A DNA stretch of 64,000 nt from an uncultured Aquimarina sp. (GTDB taxonomy: Bacteria; Bacteroidota; Bacteroidia; Flavobacteriales; Flavobacteriaceae), in assembly GCA_947498775.1 (NCBI GenBank), contig CANMLL010000009.1, positions 1 to 64,000 on the forward strand, written 5' to 3'. Each line of letters begins with the position of its first letter. The stretch's first letter is position 1. A program made the position numbers and the translations under genes. Positions 52,308-61,771 of the stretch are shown one piece after another. The notes under the pieces are model-generated. The model was given only the letters and a program-made list of their open reading frames with translations. It made no database searches and was not told the origin of the DNA.

Positions 52308-55300
52308 TTATATGTATTTTAAAGTGATGTCCTCATTAAAATAGATAAGAATTTTGTTTTCAATACGATATCCTATCTTTTCAAGAACAGTTGCATATTT
52401 CTGCACTTGTTCTGCGTGAAGTCCTTGATAAGCACCAGTCTTATAATCTATTATGGTTGTATTGCCATTTTTACCAATCACAATTCTATCCGGACGAAAA
52501 AATCGTCCTTCTGAAATAATATCTCGTTCATTATACACCTTGTTTTCTGCTAAAAAATATTTGGATAATTCGGGGTGATTTACAAGCTTTTGTATTTCTT
52601 GTGTAAGTGTTTCTTTTTCAGGAATAGTTATTTCTCCTCTTTTATATGCATCTTCAATTACTTTTTCTATGTCATTTTGGGTATAAACAGAAGCCATTAA
52701 ATCATGTATCAGATTTCCTTTTTCAATTGCGTTTTTTTGAGCAGTATCCCATAATTTTCCAGAATTTGTTACGATATGAATTTTATAGGTTTTTGAGGAG
52801 TCATCAAAATGAGACAACTTTATAGCCTTCTCATGATCATTAGTTTCAATAGTTTTTATTGCAGGTTTAAAAGAATTTCCAAAAGAATACTCCTTCTTTT
52901 CAATATCCCAATGTCCTATATTTTTTAAGTAGGCGATGAGTTTTCCTGAAAATCTATTAGGGTTACTATCTCCTTTAGTAGTTAATTCTAACTTAGAAAC
53001 GACATATAGCTGTTCTTTTGCTCTTGTAAATGCAACGTATAATAAATTAAACGTGTCTAGTTCTAATTGTGCTTGTCTTTCAGAAAAAATGTGATGTGCA
53101 TTCTTACCATATTCAGAGATTTTTTTGTTGTAATCAATAAAAACCTCTTCAAAATCAGAAAAATCTTCTTTGGCAACCGTAAGCCATGTCTTGGGCTCTA
53201 TTTCTTTATAGATGTCTATATTGGCATATGGATAAATTACGCATGGAAACTCTAAGCCTTTGGCCTTGTGTATGGTCATAATCTGCACGGCATCTTCGGT
53301 CTTGGGCGCAACAATGCTAAGTTTGTCTTTTTTTTCTTGCCAATACGCTAGAAAACCAATCATACCCTCTGTGTTTCTTTGTGTGAACGTAAATACTACA
53401 TCTAGAAAAAACTGGATGTAGGCAGGGGTTGTTTGTGCCAAATTAAAGCAGCTTACAATATATTCTACGGCATCATAAAGGGGTTTAACAGCGAGCTGAT
53501 CAAAATCAAAATCTATTCCCAGGGTTTTTAATTCTACTACAAACGCTACATTATTGGCAGCCACCATTTTTTGTAAAAACGAATGCTTTTCTTGTTTTGA
53601 AATGTGTCTAGAAAGAAAGTGCAGCATATTGGTTTTTGCCAGAAGGTTACCCGGCTGCACAAACCAGGTAATCAAATCGATGATAAATACTACTTCTGGA
53701 GCGTTTTTGATTAATAGCGTTTCTGACGAAATTATCGTCAATCCTTTTTCGATAAGAAAATCAGCAATGGCAACCCCTTCTTTTTGTTTTCTTACTATAA
53801 TACAAATGTCTTTTAGAACATATCCTTTTTCTCGAAGTTCGAGTACTATTTCATATACCTTTTGTGGATAAACTTCATGTTCTTCGGCAACGTTTTTGGC
53901 TTCAATAAATGATATATTTACATAACCGTCTTTTTTAGAGTTTGCTTCTTGATTATTGCCTTGCAGGTAGAGTTCTTTATGTTTTTCATTACTAAAATCC
54001 CCAGACAAAAAGGTAAAAAAACTATTGTTAAATCCGACGATTTCTTCATGGCTTCGATAATTTCTTGGCAGGTTAAGTACTTGTTTTTCTTTTACCGAAA
54101 AAGGATTTTGATGAGATGATAATTCTATAAATTGTTCTGCTTTTCCGCCTCTCCATCTATAAATAGCCTGCTTGGCATCTCCAACAATTGTTATTTTACC
54201 TTTTTTACCGGTCAATGTTTCTGTGGCAACGGCATTGTCAATAAGTGGAATCAGATTATTCCATTGTAATTCTGAAGTGTCCTGAAATTCATCAATAAAA
54301 TAATCTCGATATCGTTCTCCTAATCTTTCATAGATAAATGGAGCGGGTTGACCCTGAATACTTTTGCTTATGATCGAATTAAATTCTGATATAAGCAGAA
54401 TCTTTCTTTCTTTTTTAATTTTTACTAATTCCTTGTTAATACTATTAAGTACAGAGACAGGAATAATATTTTTAATAATATTCTGCAAAAGTCTTACTTG
54501 AATCAACTGTTGCTTTGTTTTTAAAAAAGCCTCTTCTATTGAGGGTCTTATCGCATCTATTAAATCTTTTTTACCGGGATCCTGTGTTTTATTATAAAAA
54601 TCTGTGGTTTCTATTTCTTGCATCCATTTTGTCTTGATGAAATCAATTTTGGTCTCTCCATTTCTCAATTTCACAAAATACTTAGGAATATAGCTTCCTT
54701 TAAAATCTTTTTCATCAATTCCATGCTTATTAATTAATTGAAGAATAGTACTTGCTAAGGAAATGATGTTCTTTTTTGCCTCCTCAATTTTATCAGACAA
54801 AATACCTTTCAAACCTTCAAAATCCTCGATCGTTTTATCAGAAATACGGTCGAGGTGCTCTCGATCGTTTTCACTAAACAGAAGTTGGGCCACTTTATTA
54901 AGCTCTAGCGTTATATCCCAGCTTTTATCTTCTTCTAACTTACTTATTGCAAAATCAATGATCAATTTGGTAAGTTCACGGTCCAATCCTATTTTGGCTA
55001 TCACCGCATCTACTGCCTCTTTAATTAGGGCTTCGGTATCCATTTCGATCTCAAAATTCATAGGAATCCCAAGGTCATGTGCAAAGGTCCTGATTACTCT
55101 GTGTGTAAATGTGTCGATGGTAACAATATCAAAAGCGGCATAGTTATGCAGAACACTTTTCAGGATTCTACTTGCTTTTTGTTTAAGCTTTTCTTCCGGG
55201 ATTTTTGTGTCGGCAATAAGATCCTTTACTATTTCCTGATATGTTGATGGAGTATTAGGATTACTAATGGCAACCAGATTTTCTAGCACTCTGGTTTTCA

Positions 55301-55463
55301 TTTCGGCCACAGCCTTATTGGTAAAGGTAATTGCCAATATATTTTTATAACTGTCTTTGAACTCTCCTTTTAATAAAGTGATCAAATATTCTTTTACCAA
55401 CGTATACGTTTTTCCAGCTCCGGCGGCTGCATTGTAAACGGTGAAAGCGCTATTAGAATCCAA
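52308..55463 (-). CDS. AddA-like UvrD-family helicase/nuclease
   Basis: 1051 residues. SF1 helicase motifs: Walker A YNAAAGAGKTYTLVKEYL (about 10-27), Ia AITFTNKAVAEMKTRVLENL, II DYFIDEFQDTSELQWNNL, III VGDAKQAIYRWRGG, IV/V IMTIHKAKGLEFPCVIYP, VI YVAFTRAKEQLYVV. C-terminal RecB-type nuclease with FFRPDRIVIGKNGNTTIIDY, then KTGAYQGLHAEQVQKY. With the AddB-like gene at 47795 it forms a double-strand-break resection enzyme. First gene of its strand block; a 280-base gap separates it from ompA. Confidence 0.88.
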   Translation of the reverse strand: MDSNSAFTVYNAAAGAGKTYTLVKEYLITLLKGEFKDSYKNILAITFTNKAVAEMKTRVLENLVAISNPNTPSTYQEIVKDLIADTKIPEEKLKQKASRILKSVLHNYAAFDIVTIDTFTHRVIRTFAHDLGIPMNFEIEMDTEALIKEAVDAVIAKIGLDRELTKLIIDFAISKLEEDKSWDITLELNKVAQLLFSENDREHLDRISDKTIEDFEGLKGILSDKIEEAKKNIISLASTILQLINKHGIDEKDFKGSYIPKYFVKLRNGETKIDFIKTKWMQEIETTDFYNKTQDPGKKDLIDAIRPSIEEAFLKTKQQLIQVRLLQNIIKNIIPVSVLNSINKELVKIKKERKILLISEFNSIISKSIQGQPAPFIYERLGERYRDYFIDEFQDTSELQWNNLIPLIDNAVATETLTGKKGKITIVGDAKQAIYRWRGGKAEQFIELSSHQNPFSVKEKQVLNLPRNYRSHEEIVGFNNSFFTFLSGDFSNEKHKELYLQGNNQEANSKKDGYVNISFIEAKNVAEEHEVYPQKVYEIVLELREKGYVLKDICIIVRKQKEGVAIADFLIEKGLTIISSETLLIKNAPEVVFIIDLITWFVQPGNLLAKTNMLHFLSRHISKQEKHSFLQKMVAANNVAFVVELKTLGIDFDFDQLAVKPLYDAVEYIVSCFNLAQTTPAYIQFFLDVVFTFTQRNTEGMIGFLAYWQEKKDKLSIVAPKTEDAVQIMTIHKAKGLEFPCVIYPYANIDIYKEIEPKTWLTVAKEDFSDFEEVFIDYNKKISEYGKNAHHIFSERQAQLELDTFNLLYVAFTRAKEQLYVVSKLELTTKGDSNPNRFSGKLIAYLKNIGHWDIEKKEYSFGNSFKPAIKTIETNDHEKAIKLSHFDDSSKTYKIHIVTNSGKLWDTAQKNAIEKGNLIHDLMASVYTQNDIEKVIEDAYKRGEITIPEKETLTQEIQKLVNHPELSKYFLAENKVYNERDIISEGRFFRPDRIVIGKNGNTTIIDYKTGAYQGLHAEQVQKYATVLEKIGYRIENKILIYFNEDITLKYI

Positions 55464-56081
55464 TTCGTTTTTTTTACTAAAGTACTAAAAGTGGTTGTTT
55501 ATATAGCATTTACTTACCTAATTAAGTTACTAAATTATAAGTATCCGGTAAAGACTCAAGATTGCTATTGCTTCAAGAAACAAGAGCCTAGACTAAATTT
55601 AAAAAGGCTCTAGTTTAGAATAGCATTAATATTTTTAACCGATGAATCTTTTATACCATTTCTTTTGTCCGCGGCTCCAGCTCGCCCATGGCTGGCACAA
55701 TGTCGTCTAAAAGGAAGGGAGCTAAAAGTGCTTCACTCTGGGAAGGATTCAGGAATGGGATGAGTAGTGAAAATGCCAGATAAGCGTTTTTAATACTTTC
55801 GACGCAACGTTAACTACAGCCTATAATTCATGTTGAAAATAGGATGTTTTAAAAAAGTGAAAAAGCAACCTCCTTAACCGATTAAAACCCTGAGACCTCT
55901 TCATTTTAGAAAGTTTCGAGATTTTTTGTTTATTTTAATAAGACAACAATGTTACTAAATAGAAAATGAGACCGCTTCACTTTGTTTTAATTAATTTATA
56001 ACAATTATTAATTTTTATTCATCACACTAATTGTTAAATTTGATGTCATTTTCATTTTTTTATTAATCAAATAAGTAAAAT
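55464..56081. other. Gene-free interval before sodA
   Basis: About 620 bases. Holds the dispersed repeat at 55673-55720, followed by a REP-like stretch (GGAAGGGAGC...GGGAAGGATTCAGG) resembling the block in family B copy 1. A TAAATTTG motif at 56035-56042 could be the -7 of the superoxide dismutase gene. No coding frame seen. Confidence 0.5.
55673..55720 (+). repeat. Dispersed repeat, copy 2
   Basis: GGCTCCAGCTCGCCCATGG then CTGGCACAATGTCGTCTAAA matches 18476-18523 in inverse orientation. The right continuation shares GGAAGGGAGC and GGGAAGGATTCAGGAATGGG with the REP block at 29190-29260. Confidence 0.6.
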
Positions 56082-56690
56082 ATGTCATTCGAATTACCAA
56101 AGTTAAACTACGCTTTTGATGCGTTAGAACCCCATATAGATGCCCGTACCATGGAAATTCATCATGATAAACATCATGCTGGATATACCAGTAAACTAAA
56201 TGCTGCTATTGAAGGGACAGATCTTGAGGGTAAGACTATAGAAAATATTCTTATTAATCTTGATATGTCTAATACCGCGGTTAGAAATAATGGTGGAGGG
56301 TATTACAATCACAATTTGTTTTGGGAGGTAATGTCTCCTAATGGAGGGGGTAAACCTTCTGGTGAGTTGGCAGATGCGATACATGCCGCTTACAGTTCTT
56401 TTGATGCATTTAAAGATGCTTTCTCTGGTGCTGCTGCAACACGTTTTGGTTCTGGGTGGGCCTGGTTGTGTGTTCACCAAGGCGGTAAAGTAGAAATATG
56501 TTCTACTCCTAATCAGGATAATCCTTTGATGCCCGGTGTTGGTTGTGGAGGAACTCCTATTTTGGGAATAGATGTATGGGAACATGCTTACTACCTAAAT
56601 TATCAGAATCGCCGTCCGGATTATATTTCAGCATTTTATGATGTAATCGACTGGAACGAGGTATCAAGCAGATATGCTCAAAGTAAATAG
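56082..56690 (+). CDS. sodA: Superoxide dismutase, Fe/Mn type
   Basis: 202 residues. [20 protein letters not shown] is the family start; metal ligands are His in [17 protein letters not shown] (first His of the family pair), His in [15 protein letters not shown], and Asp and His in [20 protein letters not shown]. Residues [12 protein letters not shown] and RFGSGWAWL also fit. Fe, Mn or cambialistic use cannot be read. Converts superoxide to peroxide and oxygen in the cytosol. Own terminator follows. Confidence 0.94.
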   Translation: MSFELPKLNYAFDALEPHIDARTMEIHHDKHHAGYTSKLNAAIEGTDLEGKTIENILINLDMSNTAVRNNGGGYYNHNLFWEVMSPNGGGKPSGELADAIHAAYSSFDAFKDAFSGAAATRFGSGWAWLCVHQGGKVEICSTPNQDNPLMPGVGCGGTPILGIDVWEHAYYLNYQNRRPDYISAFYDVIDWNEVSSRYAQSK

Positions 56691-56715
56691 AGCATTTATT
56701 TTTCTTAGACAAAAC

Positions 56716-56746
56716 AAAAGAGTCGCAAATTGCGACTCTTTTTTAT
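56716..56746 (+). terminator. Terminator after sodA
   Basis: AAAAGAGTCGCAA / TTGCGACTCTTTT, 13-bp stem with T run. Confidence 0.85.
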
Positions 56747-56773
56747 ATAAATAATTACGAACTGTCGTAAAAT

Positions 56774-56802
56774 AAAAAAAGGTGGAAAATCCACCTTTTT
56801 TT
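56774..56802. terminator. Second, bidirectional hairpin
   Basis: AAAAAAAGGTGG, loop AAAAT, CCACCTTTTTTT. Serves sodA readthrough and the minus-strand PurF gene (150 bases from its stop). Confidence 0.7.
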
Positions 56803-56955
56803 GCCCCAAATCTACCATGAACTTAACCTACTTATGCTATGGCTTTGCTAATATAAGACGGAAATTCATTGTGAAAAAATGTTTTAGATGAAAGGTCAAA
56901 ATAATTGTTGAAATACACAAATTAACCCTTTTTAACATCAATTTTTTTTTGCTTT

Positions 56956-58854
56956 TTAGTACGCTCTTTCGTTTTTACCTTCAAAGAAATTTATAAATGC
57001 TTTATTAACCACTCTATTTCCTCCAACGGTTGGATAATCACCAGTAAAATACCAATCTCCCAGGTTCTTAGGGCAAGCCTGATGCAGGTTTTCAACGGTT
57101 TGATAAATGATTCTAAGCTCGGCATTTACCGTTTTATCACTCAACAATTCTGCTATTTTATCACTTATTTCCTGATTAGAAAACCCATCATAAATCTCTT
57201 TCACAAAGTTCTGAACTTCAGCATCTTCAAGATTTTCTTGAGCCTTGCATTTATCATATACTTTTTCTACCAAATCATAATTCCCATTTTCTTTTAAGAG
57301 TTCTAGTGATGCCTTAAAAGCAATTAGACCTTCTAACCTAGCCATATCGATCCCATAACAATCCGGATAACGAATTTGGGGTGCAGAAGAGACAATAACG
57401 ATCTTTTTAGGATTCAACCTGTCCACCATTTTGATGATGCTCTTCTTAAGCGTGGTTCCTCGTACAATACTATCGTCTATAATTACAAGATTATCTTGGG
57501 GTTGTACCACCCCATAAGTCACGTCATACACATGGGCAACCAAATCATCTCTGCTACTATCTTCTGTTATAAATGTTCTAAGCTTTGCATCTTTGATGGC
57601 TATTTTTTCTGTTCTTAATCTCGAAGAAAGGATTTCGGACAAGCGTTCATCGGTTAATGTTTCTTTTTCAGAAAGAATAGTTTCGTTTTTCTGTTTATTT
57701 AATTCGTCTTGAGCTGCTTCTACCATTCCGTAAAAAGAAGTTTCGGCGGTGTTCGGAATAAAAGAAAAAACGGTATTAAACGTATCGTGGTTAATTTCCT
57801 CTAAAACCTGAGGCATAATTAATTTTCCCAGATCTTTTCTTTCCTTATAAATTTCGGCATCACTTCCTCTTGAAAAATAAATACGCTCAAAAGAGCATGC
57901 TTTTCGTTCTAATGGATCAATAATTCTCTTTATAGTTGTATCGCCATTCTTTTTTACAATAATAGCTTTTCCTGGATCTAATTCTATAACTTCATCAAAA
58001 GGCACATTAAATACTGTTTGTATCACTGGTCTTTCTGAAGCCACAACAACAACTTCGTCATCTTTATAATAATATGTTGGTCTTATTCCTGCGGGGTCTC
58101 TTAATATGAATGCGTCTCCATGACCCAACATTCCTGCCATTGCATAACCACCATCCCAGTCTCTTGACGATTTTCTAAGAATTTTAGCAACATTTAGGCG
58201 TTCTACTATTTGTGGAGAAGCATCAATCTTATTGTATCCTTCTTTCTTTAATTGTTTATATAGTTTTGCCACTTCAGAATCAAGAAAGTGACCAATTTTT
58301 TCCATTACAGTAACGGTATCTACTTTATCCTTTGGGTGCTGTCCCAGTCGCACAAGATTATCAAACAACACATCGTTGTTTGTCATATTAAAATTACCAG
58401 CAACAATAAGATTACGATGCATCCAGTTATTTTGCCTTAAAAACGGATGAACACTTTCTACGCTATTTTTACCAAAGGTTCCGTAACGTACATGTCCTAG
58501 AAGTGCCTCTCCTATGTAGGGTATGTTTTTTTTCTGAAGATCAACATTATCTACATATTCAGGATGATCGACCAGCTCCTTATTAATTCTATCATTAATT
58601 TGTGAAAAAATATCCTGAATTGGTTGCGCAGCACTAGAACGCACTCTACTTATATATCGTTCTCCTGGGGGGGTATCTAGTTTAATACTTGCAAATCCTG
58701 CACCATCTTGTCCTCGATTATGCTGTTTTTCCATCATTAGATACATTTTATTTACTCCATAAAATGCACTGCCATATTTTTCTTTATAATAGGCTAATGG
58801 CTTTAGTAGTCGTATAAATGCTATACCACATTCATGTTTTAATGCATCACTCAT
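56956..58854 (-). CDS. Amidophosphoribosyltransferase (long Bacteroidetes form)
   Basis: 632 residues, longer than typical PurF (about 500). N-terminal glutamine amidotransferase: Cys in KHECGIAFIRLLK (Cys 9, no cleavable propeptide read), RGQDGAGFASIKL, LLGHVRYGTFGKNS. The C-terminal part has the PRPP-binding loop VIIDDSIVRGTTLKKSI (about 460-476). The extra length is an insert around residues 355-420. First committed step of purine synthesis, or a specialised homologue of it. Transcribed after a terminator from the PfkB gene. Confidence 0.85.
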   Translation of the reverse strand: MSDALKHECGIAFIRLLKPLAYYKEKYGSAFYGVNKMYLMMEKQHNRGQDGAGFASIKLDTPPGERYISRVRSSAAQPIQDIFSQINDRINKELVDHPEYVDNVDLQKKNIPYIGEALLGHVRYGTFGKNSVESVHPFLRQNNWMHRNLIVAGNFNMTNNDVLFDNLVRLGQHPKDKVDTVTVMEKIGHFLDSEVAKLYKQLKKEGYNKIDASPQIVERLNVAKILRKSSRDWDGGYAMAGMLGHGDAFILRDPAGIRPTYYYKDDEVVVVASERPVIQTVFNVPFDEVIELDPGKAIIVKKNGDTTIKRIIDPLERKACSFERIYFSRGSDAEIYKERKDLGKLIMPQVLEEINHDTFNTVFSFIPNTAETSFYGMVEAAQDELNKQKNETILSEKETLTDERLSEILSSRLRTEKIAIKDAKLRTFITEDSSRDDLVAHVYDVTYGVVQPQDNLVIIDDSIVRGTTLKKSIIKMVDRLNPKKIVIVSSAPQIRYPDCYGIDMARLEGLIAFKASLELLKENGNYDLVEKVYDKCKAQENLEDAEVQNFVKEIYDGFSNQEISDKIAELLSDKTVNAELRIIYQTVENLHQACPKNLGDWYFTGDYPTVGGNRVVNKAFINFFEGKNERAY

Positions 58855-58901
58855 TGTATTCCAAAAATTCTAAGTTCGTGTTGTATTGGGTAATCCATAA
58901 C

Positions 58902-58938
58902 TAAAAAAGCCCCAAAACAGTGTTTCAGGGCTATTCTT
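58902..58938 (-). terminator. Terminator between the PfkB and PurF genes
   Basis: AGCCCCAAAACA (58908-58919) pairs with TGTTTCAGGGCT (58921-58932) with two G:U-type pairs, and A/T runs flank it. It ends pfkB transcription on the minus strand. Confidence 0.6.
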
Positions 58939-58940
58939 TT

Positions 58941-59870
58941 TTATGACAATTCTATTTCAAATTGTGTTAATTTCTTAAACTGTTGCAACCTTTTTTGAAC
59001 TTCTTCTCTGTTTAAGTTCTCCATCCGTTTTGTTCCAAACTTTTCAACGCAAAATGAAGCCAGATTAGACGCATGAATAATTGCATTTTTCATGTTCTCG
59101 AAAGAAATATCTCCAGTCTTTGTCAAATATCCTGCAAATCCCCCTGCAAAAGTATCTCCTGCTCCTGTTGGATCAAACACTTCTTCTAACGGCAAGGCAG
59201 GTGCAAAGAAAATCTGTTCTTCGTGAAACAATAAGGCACCGTGTTCTCCTTTCTTAATCACAACATATTTTGGTCCCATATTTTCAATTACTCTTGCGGC
59301 TTTTACCAAAGAAAATTCTCCACTTAATTGTCTTGCTTCTTCATCATTAATAGTAATTACATCAACTTTTGCAATTACTTTACGCAGATCTTCTATAAAA
59401 GCCTCTTCCATCCAGAAATTCATGGTATCCAAGATTGCCAACTTTGGTTTTGTAGACATTTGCTCTAAAACACTTAGCTGTACTAAAGGGTTTAGATTAC
59501 CTAGTACCACAATTTCAGCATCTTTATAGGTTTCAGGAACTACCGGATTAAAATCTGCCAATACGTTAAGTTGTGTGTCTAAAGTATCTCTGGCATTCAA
59601 ATCATTGTGATATTTACCACTCCAGAAAAAGGTTTTCCCTCCCTTTACCAATTCAATACCCGAAGTATCTATATTCCTTTTTTGAAGCATTGTAAGATAT
59701 TCCTCTGGAAAATCTTCGCCTATAACCGAAACAACAGCAGCAGAAACATTAAAATTAGATGCAGAAAGTGCAATATAAGGAGCAGCTCCACCTAAAATTT
59801 TATCTGTTTTCCCAAAAGGAGTCTCAATAGCATCAAAGGCAACAGAGCCTACAATTAATAATTTGCTCAT
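58941..59870 (-). CDS. PfkB-family sugar kinase
   Basis: 309 residues from the ATG at 59870 (MSKLLIVGSVAFDAIETPFG); an earlier ATG adds eight residues without fold. PfkB features: FGKTDKILGGAAPYIALSAS (first signature with GG), DTSGIELVKGGKTFFWSG, and the C-terminal EEVFDPTGAGDTFAGGFAGY (second signature with catalytic Asp). Phosphorylates a sugar or nucleoside; adenosine- or ribokinase-like, substrate not readable. Upstream of the PurF gene on the same strand with a terminator between. Confidence 0.85.
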   Translation of the reverse strand: MSKLLIVGSVAFDAIETPFGKTDKILGGAAPYIALSASNFNVSAAVVSVIGEDFPEEYLTMLQKRNIDTSGIELVKGGKTFFWSGKYHNDLNARDTLDTQLNVLADFNPVVPETYKDAEIVVLGNLNPLVQLSVLEQMSTKPKLAILDTMNFWMEEAFIEDLRKVIAKVDVITINDEEARQLSGEFSLVKAARVIENMGPKYVVIKKGEHGALLFHEEQIFFAPALPLEEVFDPTGAGDTFAGGFAGYLTKTGDISFENMKNAIIHASNLASFCVEKFGTKRMENLNREEVQKRLQQFKKLTQFEIELS

Positions 59871-60190
59871 AAAATAGCGTATAATTTTTTGCAAATATAG
59901 GTTTTCCTTCTCATAAAACCTTTACGCTTTTTCGAAATCTATACGAATCTTAAACAATCTGATATACATCAAAAGACATCATGTTGGATTGAAAAATTAA
60001 TGTCTTGGTTTTCTTGAAATCTACAATGCATATTTATTCGTTCAATTAAACAAATCTTAAAAATTTAACAGTAAAAACGTTAGTAATTCGATATAATTTT
60101 AGATTTTTAAGAAATTTTTATGAAATATGTGAAATATATTCTTCGTGAAGACGTTTCACTGTTTAATCACAAACTCAAACTTATAGTATT

Positions 60191-61264
60191 ATGAAAAAAG
60201 TACATGTAGCGAAGCTCATCGTAGCAATTTCGGCTTCGTTTTTATTGTCTAACTGTGAAAAAGAAGCTGTTGACGATGCTGTAGCAGCAGATCAATTAAC
60301 AGTTTCAAAAAGTATTCCTCACGTTTGTATTGCAAAATGGGACACAAATGGTGCAAAAGCGGCCAGTGTTAAAGCAAAACAGTGGGAACCAGGTCAAACT
60401 ATTCGTATAAAATTTTTGAACGGAAATAACTTCGTTCAATCAAAAGTAAGGCAGTATGCAGTGGCATGGGAAGCATATGCAAATCTCAAATTCGAATGGG
60501 TATCTTCTAATAGCAATGCGAATATTAAAATTGCTTTTAGAGAAGGACAATATGCCAATGAAACCGGCTCTTGGTCGTATCTGGGTACCGATTCTAATAG
60601 TTTTGCCCACAGTATGCATTTTGGATGGTTTGATAACAATACTACCGATACAGAATTTAGAAGAACAACAATTCACGAATTTGGACATGCGCTGGGATTA
60701 ATTCATGAACATCAAAACCCTGTTGCTGGTATCAATTGGGATAGAGAAGCAGTATATGCATATTATGCAGGGCCACCAAACAATTGGTCACGAGATCAAG
60801 TAGACTTTAATCTTTTTAGACGTTATGAAGCTAATGTCACCAATTATAGTCAATATGATCCATTATCAATCATGCATTACTCTATTCCTGCAGAACACAC
60901 CTTGGATAACGTGGCTGTAGGTAACAATACTAGTTTATCAAACACAGACAAAACTTTTATCGGTACTATATATCCATTCCCAGATACTGGCGGAGATATA
61001 TGTGCAGGTGTAGAAGAATATGTAAGCGGTAGAGCGTATGCTACGGGTGATAAAGTTACCTATCAAGGCACATTGTATCAAAGAACCGCGAGTGGATGGA
61101 ATAACCTTGGTGCTTGTGGTGCAACTAACAATGATCCATGTGCTGGAGTAGAAGAATATGTAAATGGCAGATCCTATGCTACAGGTGATCAAGTTACCTA
61201 TCAAGGATCTTTATATCAAAGAACTACGAGTGGCTGGACCAACCTTGGTGCATGTGGTAGCTAA
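60191..61264 (+). CDS. M12A (astacin-like) metalloprotease with two CBM5/12-like repeats
   Basis: 357 residues. Lipoprotein-type start MKKVHVAKLIVAISASFLLS NC. Catalytic domain (about 45-265) with GQTIRIKFLNGNNFVQSKVR and the zinc site TIHEFGHALGLIHEHQNP (HExxHxxGxxHE), plus Met-turn SIMHYSIPAEH. After it, two 40-residue near-identical units, each starting CAGVEEYV (about 278-315 and 319-356), with GDxVTYQGxLYQR and a final LGACG. The units resemble the carbohydrate-binding family 5/12 domain of chitinases (WxxGxxYxxGDxVxYxGxxY). A secreted surface protease targeting protein near chitin or glycan is inferred. Confidence 0.85.
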   Translation: MKKVHVAKLIVAISASFLLSNCEKEAVDDAVAADQLTVSKSIPHVCIAKWDTNGAKAASVKAKQWEPGQTIRIKFLNGNNFVQSKVRQYAVAWEAYANLKFEWVSSNSNANIKIAFREGQYANETGSWSYLGTDSNSFAHSMHFGWFDNNTTDTEFRRTTIHEFGHALGLIHEHQNPVAGINWDREAVYAYYAGPPNNWSRDQVDFNLFRRYEANVTNYSQYDPLSIMHYSIPAEHTLDNVAVGNNTSLSNTDKTFIGTIYPFPDTGGDICAGVEEYVSGRAYATGDKVTYQGTLYQRTASGWNNLGACGATNNDPCAGVEEYVNGRSYATGDQVTYQGSLYQRTTSGWTNLGACGS

Positions 61265-61771
61265 ACCCCAATACATAAAAATCAAATATGAAAATACCTT
61301 GGATGCTTTTCCATGGTATTTTTTTATGATCATAACTAGAAACGAAAAAGATTTTAAAGCTTCTAAAATTGCAGTAATGAATCCTTCAGAATGAACTCAT
61401 CTTGACTTTTTCTATTTCCTAAAAAATGACTAAAATTCACCCATATTTCGTTACTTTTCTTACCCGTAGCGCTGCTATGACTTTCAAAAAGTGCCTCATT
61501 TGGTTAAATTTTAGCTCATTTTCGGTTAAACACAAAAAGTCAAGATGAGTTCAATATCTAAAAAGTATACGTATTCGGTAATTCAATAGAAACTTACCCT
61601 ACGTATTCTTTAATAATTCACTAAAAAACCAAGTTCTAAGACAGTTTACAAGCCCGCAATAGTATACTATAGCAACACTATTAAAGCACAGTAGCGCTTC
61701 TCTGGCGAGCTCTAGCAATTATTTCCTTCCAAAATCTGCCGGGATTTCACCCCAAGCCTTGGTTTCCTATT
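61265..61771. other. Interval with family A copy 3
   Basis: Besides the element at 61393-61552, about 220 bases on its right (61553-61771) show no coding frame, hairpin or repeat that I recognise. A short T-rich tail after the protease (61300-61330) could be a weak terminator. Confidence 0.45.
61393..61552 (-). mobile_element. MITE-like family A, copy 3 (160 bp)
   Basis: GAACTCATCTTGACTTTTT at the left and its exact complement AAAAAGTCAAGATGAGTTC at the right, perfect 19-bp terminal inverted repeats. AAT precedes (61390-61392) and follows (61553-61555). Orientation is inverse to copies 1 and 2. The interior matches the right 110 bases of copy 1 closely, and its left part is shorter and more diverged. 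Confidence 0.88.
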
